Positions 11,401-19,109 of a stretch of 64,000 nt of DNA are shown here, piece after piece. Position numbers and translations under genes: made by a program. This DNA is from Lineus longissimus (Eukaryota > Nemertea > Pilidiophora > Heteronemertea > Lineidae). Numbering within the stretch: position 1 is the stretch's first letter; each line of letters starts with the position of its first letter. The notes beneath the pieces were generated by a model. It ran no database searches, was not told the DNA's origin, and saw only the letters and a program-made list of their open reading frames with translations. The stretch lies in assembly GCF_910592395.1 (NCBI RefSeq), contig NC_088311.1:14016501-14080500 (forward strand), given 5' to 3'.

Positions 11401-12285
11401 TAAGTTACGAAGAGTCTAACTTCTTGAAAGAATACATAGACTTCAACACAAGTCAACGTGCAAATGCCAAAAATGACTTCGAAAAAGACTTCTTCAAATT
11501 GATGAACAATGCGATATTTGGCAAGACTATGGAGTCAGTAAGACGTAGAAAAGACATTACATTAGCCACAACTGCCGATCAGCTTCGAAAATTAGTCAAT
11601 AGTAACTAAATAAATAATAATAATCTTCTGCAAAGATCTAGTCATGGTAGAACGACAAAAAGCAGAAGTCTATCTAAATAAGCCAATATTTATGGGGCAG
11701 GCCATTTTAGACCTCTCTAAAGTGCATATGTATGACTTCCACTATAATCATATGATGAAAAAGTATGGACACAAAGCACAACTGTTGTACACTGACACTG
11801 ACTCACTAGTCTATAACATACAAACAGATGATATCTACAAAGACATGCAGAAAGATGCACACTTGTATGACTTCTCTAATTTTCCAAAAGATCATGAGTT
11901 GTTTTCAGATGTCAATAAGAAAGTAATTGGCAAGTTCAAAGACGAAGAAGCTGGCAAGGTGATCTCTGAGTTCATAGCTTTGAGGGCTAAACTATATGCC
12001 TATACATGTGACAAAGACTGTGAAGTCAAAAAGTGTAAAGGGATTAAGCGACAGGTGGTGAAAAGTGAAGTCACCTTCGAAGACTACAAGTCCGTGCTTT
12101 TGGGTAAAGTCCCAATTGAAAAAAGGATGAATGTCTTCAGGTCAAGAGATCACCAACTTTACACAGAGCAAGTTACCAAAGTAGCATTAGATGCAGCGGA
12201 CGATAAACGAATGATTCAAGCTGATGGAATAAGTACATTGGCTCTAGGGCACCACGCTAGCATCAAAGAAGTTGAAGAATGTTGA
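8465..12285 (+). pseudogene. Protein-primed family B DNA polymerase (P1), decayed
   Basis: This polymerase would replicate the linear element DNA from a protein primer. The long N-terminal region (residues 1-540) includes a Cys-containing stretch (CFRCMKVISA) and the exonuclease I region (VVIIADFECS). After a frameshift near 10195 come exo II (YFHNLSGYDAHLF) and exo III (LDSYRLMQSSLANL), then LETDVLLLADI. The motif A region reads TYVDANNL, then a TAG stop at 11127-11129, then GVAMGQ, so the usual Tyr of DANNLYG is lost. Motif B follows (KLMNNAIFGKTMESVR). A second frameshift lies in a TAA-rich run at 11607-11643, and then motif C (YTDTDSLVYN) and the C-terminal DDKR...LALGHH. Total size (~1,270 codons) fits Polinton PolB. 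The breaks rule out a functional product. Confidence 0.93.
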
Positions 12286-12321
12286 ACATCACTCGCTGTG
12301 CTTTAAAAATTTTAACATAGA

Positions 12322-12327
12322 TAAATG
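12322..12327 (+). promoter_or_regulatory. TAAATG start-overlapping motif
   Basis: TAAATG follows AAAAATTTTAACATAGA and fixes the start of the next gene at 12325, upstream of its first frameshift. Confidence 0.45.
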
Positions 12328-13591
12328 GAAACATTTCCATCCTATCTAAAATATGTGCCAAATGTGCAATATCTTTGGCCTATAAGAATAATTCTTTGAC
12401 CAAGGATCCCTTCATCCACCAGAAGATTACTGTGGACCACAATCAAAGTTTCAACTACGATACGATTGATATTTTTCCTGATAAGATCTCACCAAGAATA
12501 TTTTCACAATATTCACAAGTACAAGAATATTTAAAAAATGCTACCAGTACCATGGACAACTGGGAAAACCAATTTAAATTTGCACTATGGTGTGCGACGT
12601 CTGGCTGCGGTGTATCATGGCACAATCATGTTAATCATGCTGACCCTTTAGTACAGAGTATTTTTAGATTCCACGTGTACTTCACCATCAGAAAGATATT
12701 ACATCAGCTAAAAATTCCATTACCAGAAAATCCTGACTTTAATTCACACAAGCCTATGAAAATTTGAAGCTTGAATTTGGTAGTGTAGACTTCAACTACT
12801 TTCACAAAGGCAAAATGCAAGCGCTAGACATCGTCATGGACAATGGTAACTATTATTTGAATGACCCGAGTAGGTTCCCATTCAATGCGGACAAAAAAGG
12901 ATATGTGTATGCTGATCATCGCAGGCTTTACATTGATACACTGTCTTTCATCTACTCAGATGACTGGACCAATTTTATCACTTTAGACAGTAAAGGATTG
13001 ACTTAAGCAGGCATGAGTAGAATCAATGAGTCCATTAGGACCTATGTGTATTGCATCCTGGGCGCACAAACTATGATCAGGCAAGACATTTTAGACTCCT
13101 TAGACACACAAAAGCAGTTTAGTATTTTAGTGGAAGATGTGATTCAAGGTCAAACGTTAGTTGACTCCATCAAAACATTTCAGTCAGCGAGTATATTAAT
13201 TCACTCAAAACAAGCGTATGCGTACGCTTTAGAAAAAGCAGGTACGCGACTAGATTTCGCCGTTGGTTTAGGGTTACAACTTTTGCCGAGTCATATGCGT
13301 TTACATATTGGCACGATTGAAGGGTATAATAACTCTCTGTTGACCGCTACAGAAAATACAACTTTTGGCATCAACTCACATATCAATGTCAGAAAAAAGC
13401 GGCAAGTGACACGAGCAAAACAAATGGACACAGCGAGCACAGCGAACACAGCAAGCACAGTGAGCACGAGTAAAAAACCTATAGCGACAGCGATCAATTC
13501 ACTCAATGCGAGCGAAGCGAGCGAAGCGAGCCATCTACCATTTACAATAGGATTAATTACTGTAGGTCTTATAGTTCAAACTATTCTCTAA
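12325..13591 (+). pseudogene. Conserved Polinton-type protein of unknown role, C-terminal membrane segment
   Basis: No named family is recognised. The ~420-codon frame begins METFPSYLKY at the TAAATG motif, shifts frame near 12373 and again near 12764, and has an in-frame TAA at 13004-13006. Landmarks are FALWCATSGCGVSWHNH, KLEFGSVDFNYFHKGK, SRINESIRTYVYCILGAQ, GTRLDFAVGLGLQLL and IEGYNNSLLTATEN. The tail is rich in Ala-Ser-Glu repeats encoded by GCGAGCGAAG words, and a hydrophobic C-terminus (FTIGLITVGLIVQTIL) follows. A second member lies at 41144-41991 and shares the SIRTYV, TRLDF and YNN blocks in the same order. The location between polymerase and integrase suggests a structural or membrane-associated virion component. 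This is inference. Confidence 0.7.
13508..13531 (+). repeat. GCGAGCGAAGCGAGC motif cluster in coding sequence
   Basis: Three overlapping GCGAGCGAA units encode Ala-Ser-Glu repeats. The same word, or its complement, recurs at about 7311, 7560, 16917, 16996, 17316, 18359 and 18841, in coding and non-coding parts of P1. Confidence 0.7.
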
Positions 13592-13598
13592 AATAAAT

Positions 13599-14611
13599 AT
13601 GATGCAAGAAGAATATGCGAAGTACTACTATCCATCTGCTTTAAAATTTTATAGAATCATGAAGAAGAAAGATCCTAGCATAAAATTTGTTGACATCGAT
13701 GCATTTGTAAAGCAGCAAAAAAGTTACCAGCTTCACAAAAAGCAGCCACAAAAGATTCAGGGTCACATCATAGCCTATCGTGAGAATGCTCTATGGTTTA
13801 TGGATCTTTTAGACATGTCAAATTACTCAAGACAAAATAAAGGATACAAATGGATACTTCTTGCTATTGATACATTTACTAGAAAAGCCTATGCTGAAGC
13901 TTTAAAAAATAAGACAAAATTTGAAGTGAAAAATGGCTTTGAAAAAATTTACACACTTGCGAGCCCAATCACACTTATTATTACAGACTCAGGCAATGAA
14001 TTCCTGAATAGGCCAGTACAAGACCTATTCAAAGAGTTGAACATCAAGCATGATACAGTGGACATAGGAGATCATCATGGACTCATCATGGACTTATTGA
14101 CAGACTATCTAGAACCATTAAAGAGATGATATTCAAGGACTTTACTGAACGAAATTCAGTAAAATGGGTTGATCATTTGCAAGAGTACATTTCAGCGTAC
14201 AATAGTAGACCGCATAGAGGAATTTTAAACTATGCTCCTAATGAAGCTGCGCATCATGAAAGTGAGTTGATTGAATTAAATGCTGAAAAGTCTATGCCTG
14301 TTGAATACAAATTTAAAATAGGTGAAAGTGTTAGAAAGAAGTTAAAGAGACCTATATTTACTAAAGGTTACAAACAAATATGGTCCAATAGAACTTACGC
14401 TGTAAAAAATATTGAGGGAGTGCATGCAATATTGAATGATGATTCTAGAGTTAGACTTGATGCTTTGCAGCGTGTGACACAAGTGCTAGCTACAATTGAT
14501 GAAGAATCAGAGGTTGATCGCGCTGAAAAAGAAGCTAAAATTGAGTCAACAATTAAACACAAAGAAGGCTTAGATCCTGAAAATAGTATTGACTCACGGT
14601 TGAGAAGGTAG
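13599..14611 (+). pseudogene. rve-type (retroviral-like) integrase of P1, one frameshift
   Basis: This enzyme would insert the element DNA into host chromosomes. The N-terminal part carries SYQLHKKQPQKIQG. The catalytic core has the first Asp in ALWFMDLLDMSNY, the strand LLAIDTFTRKAYAEAL, and the second acidic site in LIITDSGNEF. A frameshift at about 14087-14126 falls at the third catalytic block. The two frames together retain an IID-type acidic position followed by KEMIFKDF, then HLQEYISAYNSRPHRGI and a C-terminal FKIGESVRKKLKRP domain. No chromodomain is seen, unlike the P0 and P2 integrases, so this is a different integrase lineage. The start is at the paired ATGs just after CTAAAATAAAT, which deviates slightly from the element's TAAATG rule. 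It is convergent with the minus-strand gene at 14649. Confidence 0.88.
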
Positions 14612-14618
14612 TAAGATA

Positions 14619-14644
14619 TTTATAATGTAAAATCATATTATAAA
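14619..14644. terminator. Hairpin between convergent genes
   Basis: TTTATAAT (14619-14626) pairs with ATTATAAA (14637-14644) across a 10-nt loop, in the ~37-bp gap between the ends of the integrase and the minus-strand coiled-coil gene. A similar hairpin sits at the other convergent junction (17334-17370), which supports a 3'-end role. Confidence 0.5.
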
Positions 14645-14648
14645 CATG

Positions 14649-15020
14649 TTACTCAATTTGCAACGAAGGAACTTCTTTCATTTCTTTTGGTACATTTTTC
14701 CATCTTCTACGGGTCAACATATAGTCTAAATAAGTTCCAACGATAGTCCACCATCTTTCTAATTTGGTGAAACTGTCATTTACTGATATCTCAAGTTGAT
14801 CCACTTTGGTATTGACTTTAGTCGCTGTTATAACGTCTGCACCCAACTGACTGTTTTTAACCTTGAGGATGTCTTCTTTAATCTCAACTAGTACTTTGTC
14901 AATCTCATAATCCCACAAATTAAATCTATCTTTAACCTTGAGAATGTCTGCATTAAACTTGTCTTGAATGTCTTGAATTTGACCATCATTTGAACCAAAG
15001 TTAGTATATAAATTACTCAT
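14649..15020 (-). CDS. Small alpha-helical/coiled-coil protein, intact
   Basis: This is a 123-aa open frame starting at an ATG inside TAAATG on the minus strand. Residues ~15-100 are largely charged and heptad-like (IQDIQDKFNADILKVKDRF, VDQLEISVNDSFTKLERW), which suggests a coiled coil. The tail is basic (MLTRRRWKNVPKEMKE). It is divergent from the capsid gene, with only ~31 bp between the two start codons, so the two share one promoter region. No family is recognised. A virion assembly or scaffold role would fit but is unproven. It is one of the few unbroken genes in P1. Confidence 0.75.
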   Translation of the reverse strand: MSNLYTNFGSNDGQIQDIQDKFNADILKVKDRFNLWDYEIDKVLVEIKEDILKVKNSQLGADVITATKVNTKVDQLEISVNDSFTKLERWWTIVGTYLDYMLTRRRWKNVPKEMKEVPSLQIE

Positions 15021-15054
15021 TTATTTTAACATTTTATTTTTCTTATAATAAATG
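15018..15054. promoter_or_regulatory. Compact bidirectional late-type promoter with two TAAATG motifs
   Basis: TAAATG reads leftward at 15018-15023 (coiled-coil gene) and rightward at 15049-15054 (capsid gene). The 25 bases between are almost only T and A (TTTTAACATTTTATTTTTCT core). Each motif overlaps its start codon. This spacing leaves no room for a conventional upstream TATA promoter with a 5' leader. Confidence 0.6.
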
Positions 15055-16269
15055 GACATGTCCTACGGTAAATACTTAGACCCTTATCGAACAGATAAAG
15101 AACCTAGAGGCTTGAAAGCCAAACGTAATGTTGAGGTGATCACACATAATCCTAATTCTGTGAATCCGGGTGAGACACTTTATGTGAAGATTCCCAAGCT
15201 TGAGAAAGGACAAGTGATTGTTCCTGGAAGTATGAAGCTTACGTTTAAACTTTCTACCACATCAAAAGCGAGCAATGCAGCCAATGCTACACCTGCTACA
15301 TTTGTGGCCAATGTTGGTTGAAATATTGTGGACAGAATCACGACAAGTATGGGAGGTGAACACATGAGTGAAGTGAATAAAGCCTTCATCTACAACACTT
15401 TCAAAGACTTTTGGTTGACTGAGAAACAGCGAAAGAATCGAGTACAACAAGGAATTGTGAAGGATCAGCGAAAAGATGGCATTAAAACAGTCTTTGAGGA
15501 CCGTTACTGTATTCCTATTGAATCAGAACTATTTGATACACATGCCCCCTTTTACCCAGCAGCTATTTTGGAGTCCATTGAGTATAACATCAAATTCAAT
15601 GATGCAAAGTATGTGGTCGCTGGAACAGCATCCTCAAAGACATATGCTGTGACTGATATTCAGCTTGAATATGAAACAATCACCTCTGATGTTCTGACTC
15701 AAACCATTGAATCTTTTTATAACTCTGAGATGAGATGGATGTATGAAGATGTGCATCTTTTGAGGACAGAGTCAATTGGGAAAAATAAACGTATGAATAT
15801 CAATGTAGATGTCAATCGCAAATCTACAAAGGGGATTCTGATATTTTTCCAGAAAAATTTCACTGAGTATGACTCAGAAAATACGAGTTTTCAAAATCCA
15901 GACATCACCAATGTAACCATCACTTCAGAAGGGATCTCACATTGCATCTACAAATCTGGAATGAAGGGTTACAACCAGTTCGATGAAGTCAAACGGCTTT
16001 ATATGTCAGAAGATCTTAAGCACTCTGAGGACTGTATGATGGATGTCAAAAAATTCTACGACAAACACAAGTATGCGTTGTGGATTGACTTAAGATCAAC
16101 TGAAGATAACACTGTGCATGGATCTGGAACTGCAATGTCAAATATTAAACATGGTTTACAGCTCGAACTCACTAGAAGTACTGAGACAGAATATGACATG
16201 CTTGTCTATATTGTAGCAGATGGTCTAGTGGGGATTGAGAACAAGCGGGTGAAAGGTATTGTACGTTAA
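15052..16269 (+). pseudogene. Major capsid protein (double-jelly-roll type), one in-frame stop
   Basis: The ~405-codon frame begins MDMSYGKYLDPYRTD. The N-terminal block NPNSVNPGETLYVKIPKL and the following beta-rich stretch (IVPGSMKLTFKL) match the opening of Polinton/adintovirus hexon-like capsid proteins as I know them. The middle keeps NIVDRITTSMGGE, FIYNTFKDFW and RYCIPIESELFDTHAPFYP. The C-terminal half is beta-rich (GLQLELTRSTETEYDMLVY). A single TGA at 15319-15321 interrupts the frame, and no frameshift is seen. Double-jelly-roll capsid proteins form trimeric hexagonal capsomers. The gene lies immediately upstream of the packaging ATPase, the usual virion gene pairing. The family call rests on context and sequence pattern and should be tested structurally. 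Confidence 0.75.
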
Positions 16270-16277
16270 TGTTAAAA

Positions 16278-16283
16278 TAAATG
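16278..16283 (+). promoter_or_regulatory. TAAATG start-overlapping motif, ATPase gene
   Basis: TTAATGTTAAAATAAATG: the motif overlaps the ATG at 16281, only 12 bp after the capsid stop codon. Confidence 0.5.
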
Positions 16284-16889
16284 AACTATTGTCACACTCC
16301 ATTCAACATGTTAGTGTGTGGCATGACAGACTGTGGGAAAACATATTTTGTTCTAGATCTTCTAGAACAAGAATTTCAGAAAAAAATCGATGACATCGTG
16401 ATATTTTGCCCTACGATTGACATGAATAAAACTTATCAAGATAGACCATGGATCGCACAAGACAAAAATATACACATTTACCCATCTAAGTTAGTGTTGA
16501 GCGATTTAAATGCTTGCTTAGAAGATGCTGTTAATATACTAAAAAGTCAAGACCATCAAACACTATTTATCATTGATGACTGTGCTAATTTATGGGAAGC
16601 AAAGAATAAATGTTCTAAATTGACTGAACTAGCTTTCTCTGGGCGACATTTTGGTATTTCTGTATGGCTTTTAACTCAAAAATATAATGCAGTTGTCAAA
16701 GACTTCCGTGAAAATTGTAAACATATGGTCATCCATACATTGAATGATCAAAGCTCATTGGACCAAGTGTTTAAAGAAAATCGTTGTATTCCCAGTAGCG
16801 AAAAGGATACAGTTCTTGCGCAGATTGATGCAGGTAAACGACTTTTACTGCGCAGAAAGATTCCATTTCAGTACAAAATTTTAACATAA
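16281..16889 (+). CDS. FtsK/HerA-superfamily DNA packaging ATPase, intact
   Basis: This 202-aa enzyme is predicted to pump viral DNA into preformed capsids. The Walker A loop is MLVCGMTDCGKTYF (residues ~10-23). Walker B is HQTLFIIDDCANLW (around residue 95), and a later conserved stretch reads FSGRHFGISVWLLTQKYNAV, with a polar Gln as in A32-like packaging ATPases. Length matches the small Polinton ATPases. The start is fixed by TAAATG. The gene follows the capsid gene closely, as expected for a late morphogenesis cluster. It is the best preserved of the P1 core genes, with no stop or frameshift in the frame. Confidence 0.9.
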   Translation: MNYCHTPFNMLVCGMTDCGKTYFVLDLLEQEFQKKIDDIVIFCPTIDMNKTYQDRPWIAQDKNIHIYPSKLVLSDLNACLEDAVNILKSQDHQTLFIIDDCANLWEAKNKCSKLTELAFSGRHFGISVWLLTQKYNAVVKDFRENCKHMVIHTLNDQSSLDQVFKENRCIPSSEKDTVLAQIDAGKRLLLRRKIPFQYKILT

Positions 16890-16890
16890 A

Positions 16891-16896
16891 TAAATG
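16891..16896 (+). promoter_or_regulatory. TAAATG start-overlapping motif
   Basis: ATTTTAACATAAATAAATG: the motif overlaps the ATG at 16894, directly after the ATPase stop. Confidence 0.5.
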
Positions 16897-17337
16897 GAAA
16901 CTATTGTTGAAGATGGAGAGCGAAGCGAGTATGACATGCGAAGTGAATTACTCTCACACTATCAATCAGGATTGCTGAGTAAATTAGGAATAAAAGCGAG
17001 CGAAGTAACAATTAAAAAAGCAACTAAAAAAAATATAGAAAAACTACATGGTGAATTTCAAGTCAAATATAATACACAGATTGCTGACGATTTAGTCTCT
17101 AACTTACTATTCGGATACACACAAGCTGTGGGCGTGGTGTATCCGAATTTAGACAAGAAAAAACTTCACGAAAAATTAAGTGGCAATGTTATAGTAAACA
17201 ATGAAATAAAGAAACAACTGGGTCAATACATGAATCCAACTCTTCTAGCTGCTGGCACAATTGTAGCAAACACTGCAGAAACTGCCTTGGAATCAACGAG
17301 TGTGCCACCGATCGAAGAAGCGAGCACGTGTGAATAA
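16894..17337 (+). CDS. Unknown P1 protein, helical
   Basis: This 147-aa intact frame has no recognised domain. The N-terminus contains an Arg-Ser-Glu rich segment encoded by GAGCGAAGCGAG words (GERSEYDMRSEL). The middle (IADDLVSNLLFGYTQAVGVV, then LDKKKLHEKLSGN) looks helical, and an Ala-rich stretch (LLAAGTIVANTAETAL) lies near the C-terminus. It sits downstream of the ATPase on the same strand and is convergent with the VLTF3-like gene. Position suggests a virion or assembly protein. No function can be assigned from sequence. Confidence 0.7.
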   Translation: METIVEDGERSEYDMRSELLSHYQSGLLSKLGIKASEVTIKKATKKNIEKLHGEFQVKYNTQIADDLVSNLLFGYTQAVGVVYPNLDKKKLHEKLSGNVIVNNEIKKQLGQYMNPTLLAAGTIVANTAETALESTSVPPIEEASTCE

Positions 17338-17370
17338 TTTTATAGGGTGTGTTAGACCTTATAAAATTAT
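17334..17370. terminator. Hairpin overlapping both stop codons of convergent genes
   Basis: ATAATTTTATA (17334-17344) pairs perfectly with TATAAAATTAT (17360-17370), with a further GG/CC pairing inside. The stem covers the TAA of the plus-strand gene (17335-17337) and the stop of the minus-strand gene (17367-17369), so one structure could end both transcripts. Confidence 0.6.
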
Positions 17371-17999
17371 GGCCAGTTCAACTGTTCAAATATAGCATAC
17401 ACCTTGCTTAATGATTTAGTTAATGTGTTTGGCTGTTCAACCAAGGAGTGATGTTCGAGTAATTTTTGCACTATAAATTTATTGGAAAAGAAGTTCGTCC
17501 TACCTATTTCATCATACCTCGCATAAAACAATGCTTCGAGCCTTTTAAAATCTCCTTCAATCATATTACAGGCTATTGATTTGAACAATTGACCATCTTT
17601 ATAGAGATCTTTAAATTTTGAAAATTTAGATTGCACACGCTGATGAGTATCTTTCATACCATAGTCTAACCCTTGAATATATCGACTTTTTTCAACTGCA
17701 TTTGACCATAAAACTGGCTTATGATTGCGCGGATTGTAATCATTGTCTACCGTTCCACAGTCACAGCAAACTATTTCATGTTCTAGTATAGCATGATCGG
17801 TTGAATAACATTCTTTACATATCCAATGTTCGCAGTACAAGTCCACATATTTGTTCGCTATTGTGAGCTCTTCGTGCAGAGAGATAGCGTCTGAAATTTC
17901 ATTCATATACAGGACACCTGTATATGGTTTTGCTGCCAGAGCAGCAACAACTTCGTCATAGATTTCGTCAAACGAGTCAAAATTAACATTAGGTTTCAT
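17367..17999 (-). CDS. Zinc-ribbon protein resembling viral late transcription factor 3 (VLTF3-like)
   Basis: This 210-aa intact frame has a zinc ribbon near residues 60-85 (CKECYSTDHA, then VCCDCGTVDND). A helical region follows (SRYIQGLDYG, then THQRVQSKF). The C-terminal block is RTNFFSNKFIVQKLLEHHSL, then LTKSLSKVY, then FEQLNWP. A zinc ribbon followed by an R.NF....(I/V)..KLLE...L..S..K....W tail matches the pattern I associate with the VLTF3 family (poxvirus A2-type late factor) of Nucleocytoviricota and relatives. Such factors activate late viral genes with the viral RNA polymerase. P1 genes carry poxvirus-late-like TAAATG motifs, which fits this role. Its own start follows GTAAATAAA, one base off the consensus. 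It could instead be a TFIIB-like or other zinc-ribbon protein. Confidence 0.6.
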   Translation of the reverse strand: MKPNVNFDSFDEIYDEVVAALAAKPYTGVLYMNEISDAISLHEELTIANKYVDLYCEHWICKECYSTDHAILEHEIVCCDCGTVDNDYNPRNHKPVLWSNAVEKSRYIQGLDYGMKDTHQRVQSKFSKFKDLYKDGQLFKSIACNMIEGDFKRLEALFYARYDEIGRTNFFSNKFIVQKLLEHHSLVEQPNTLTKSLSKVYAIFEQLNWP

Positions 18000-18037
18000 T
18001 TTATTTACAGTAAAATAATAATTATTAAATAGTGATG

Positions 18038-18103
18038 ACTTTAATAGTCGTCAATAGTCACTTTAATAGTCGTCAATAGTCACTTTAATAGTCGTCAATA
18101 GTC
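18038..18103 (+). repeat. Three perfect 22-bp tandem repeats in a divergent intergenic region
   Basis: ACTTTAATAGTCGTCAATAG(TC) repeats exactly at 18038-18059, 18060-18081 and 18082-18103, between the divergent VLTF3-like gene and the 18128 gene. Repeat length and placement suggest a regulatory element or replication-associated iteron, or simple slippage. Confidence 0.85.
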
Positions 18104-18124
18104 ACTAATATTATTTTATATAAA

Positions 18125-18130
18125 TAAATG
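18125..18130 (+). promoter_or_regulatory. TAAATG start-overlapping motif
   Basis: ATTATTTTATATAAATAAATG: the motif overlaps the ATG at 18128, downstream of the 22-bp repeats. Confidence 0.5.
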
Positions 18131-18430
18131 ACGAATGAAGAAGAAAATGAACAAGTTAAAGACATTACCACAGCTGAAGAAAAGCCAAAGAATTCTAAGA
18201 GAGTTGAATGGGGGAAGAAATTAGGCCAGTTGAACAAAGGAAAGAAGAAGCCCATACAGCAAGACACCGTACAAGCTAGGAACTACTATCCTTATATTGT
18301 AGCAGGTAGCGTTGGATTAGCTGTATTTGTGCTATACTATAGTTCACAATCACAACCAGCGAGCGTAGCGAGCGTGGTGTCTCCACCTGTTACAAGGACT
18401 CAACGTGGTAATACAAAGCTAGAGATCTGA
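18128..18430 (+). CDS. Small single-pass membrane protein
   Basis: This 100-aa intact frame has an acidic/basic N-terminal half (residues 1-55; EEENEQVKD, then KKLGQLNKGKKK). A single hydrophobic segment (YPYIVAGSVGLAVFVLYY, residues ~58-76) comes next, followed by a short polar tail encoded partly by GCGAGCGTAGCGAGCG. The topology suggests a virion membrane or anchoring protein. No family is recognised. It is the first of four consecutive plus-strand genes at the right of P1. Confidence 0.7.
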   Translation: MTNEEENEQVKDITTAEEKPKNSKRVEWGKKLGQLNKGKKKPIQQDTVQARNYYPYIVAGSVGLAVFVLYYSSQSQPASVASVVSPPVTRTQRGNTKLEI

Positions 18431-18448
18431 AATTTTTTATTCTTATTA

Positions 18449-18454
18449 TAAATG
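18449..18454 (+). promoter_or_regulatory. TAAATG start-overlapping motif
   Basis: AATTTTTTATTCTTATTATAAATG: a T-rich tract runs directly into TAAATG at the start of the 77-aa gene. It is the clearest late-promoter look-alike in P1. Confidence 0.55.
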
Positions 18455-18685
18455 GACACTATTAATCCAAAACCGATCGGTAACACAGTATATCATGCTG
18501 CTGTTTTAGCAGGTTTAACCGTTGGCTATAGTATGGCCGCAAAGAAACTTCTGAAGTCAAACATTGGAGATCCTAGTAAACCAGATCTTATGGAAGCCCT
18601 GAAGCTTACGGGAGCAGTGACACTTGCTATTATTACAAAGGGTTATCTGGAAAAGCAAGGGTTACCGAAGAACATTACTGGGTAA
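18452..18685 (+). CDS. Small conserved hydrophobic Polinton-type protein
   Basis: This 77-aa intact frame reads PIGNTVYHAAVLAGLTVGYS near the N-terminus and ALKLTGAVTLAIITKGYLEKQG near the C-terminus. It therefore has two weakly hydrophobic helices around a short polar loop. Small proteins with this two-helix layout (NAA..AGLTVGYS.../..D...AI.TK..L..QG) recur in cnidarian and other invertebrate Polinton-like elements in my recollection. The role is unknown and is probably in the virion or its membrane. Confidence 0.65.
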   Translation: MDTINPKPIGNTVYHAAVLAGLTVGYSMAAKKLLKSNIGDPSKPDLMEALKLTGAVTLAIITKGYLEKQGLPKNITG

Positions 18686-18711
18686 CAAAATTTTTATAAA
18701 ATAAAAAGAAT

Positions 18712-19107
18712 ATGGCAGGAATGATTTTAACAACCATTTTCGGAGCAGTAGCTAATGCGACTGCTTTCGTAGGAGGTAATGCCATGTTCCACGCATTTGA
18801 TGCGCAGAATGCTGCAGAAGAGCGTAAAAGACACGATTTAGCGAGCGAAAAATTACAAAAACAGTCAGCGATGTGGTCGCACAATAGAATTAAGCATCTT
18901 GACTTCCTTGCAGAACAACGACAGAAAAAACATCAAGCACAGTCAGACATGTTAGACATGAGAGACTCTATCCGCCTGTATGACAGCATCCACCCTGAAC
19001 CTACTTTGTCTCATTATTATAAACCTAGTCAGAGTCAGAAAAATTATGAACAGGCCTATATTGCTGCAAGTTTTATCGGATCTGCTGTGGTAACAAAATT
19101 TTTATAA
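18712..19107 (+). CDS. Small virion-type protein: N-terminal hydrophobic segment plus coiled coil
   Basis: This 131-aa intact frame has a hydrophobic N-terminus (MAGMILTTIFGAVANATAFV), then a long charged helix (AAEERKRHDLASEKLQKQ, then FLAEQRQKKHQAQ). The conserved-looking ending LSHYYKPSQSQKNYEQAYI precedes a second hydrophobic stretch (AASFIGSAVVTKFL). The pattern resembles a recurring small Polinton protein of unknown role. Its start lacks the exact TAAATG (AAAATAAAAAGAATATG). It is spaced five bases from the next gene. Confidence 0.65.
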   Translation: MAGMILTTIFGAVANATAFVGGNAMFHAFDAQNAAEERKRHDLASEKLQKQSAMWSHNRIKHLDFLAEQRQKKHQAQSDMLDMRDSIRLYDSIHPEPTLSHYYKPSQSQKNYEQAYIAASFIGSAVVTKFL

Positions 19108-19109
19108 AA

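Noticed and set aside
18038-18103. CRISPR-like array
   Set aside because: The 22-bp units are directly abutting with no spacers, so they are a tandem repeat.
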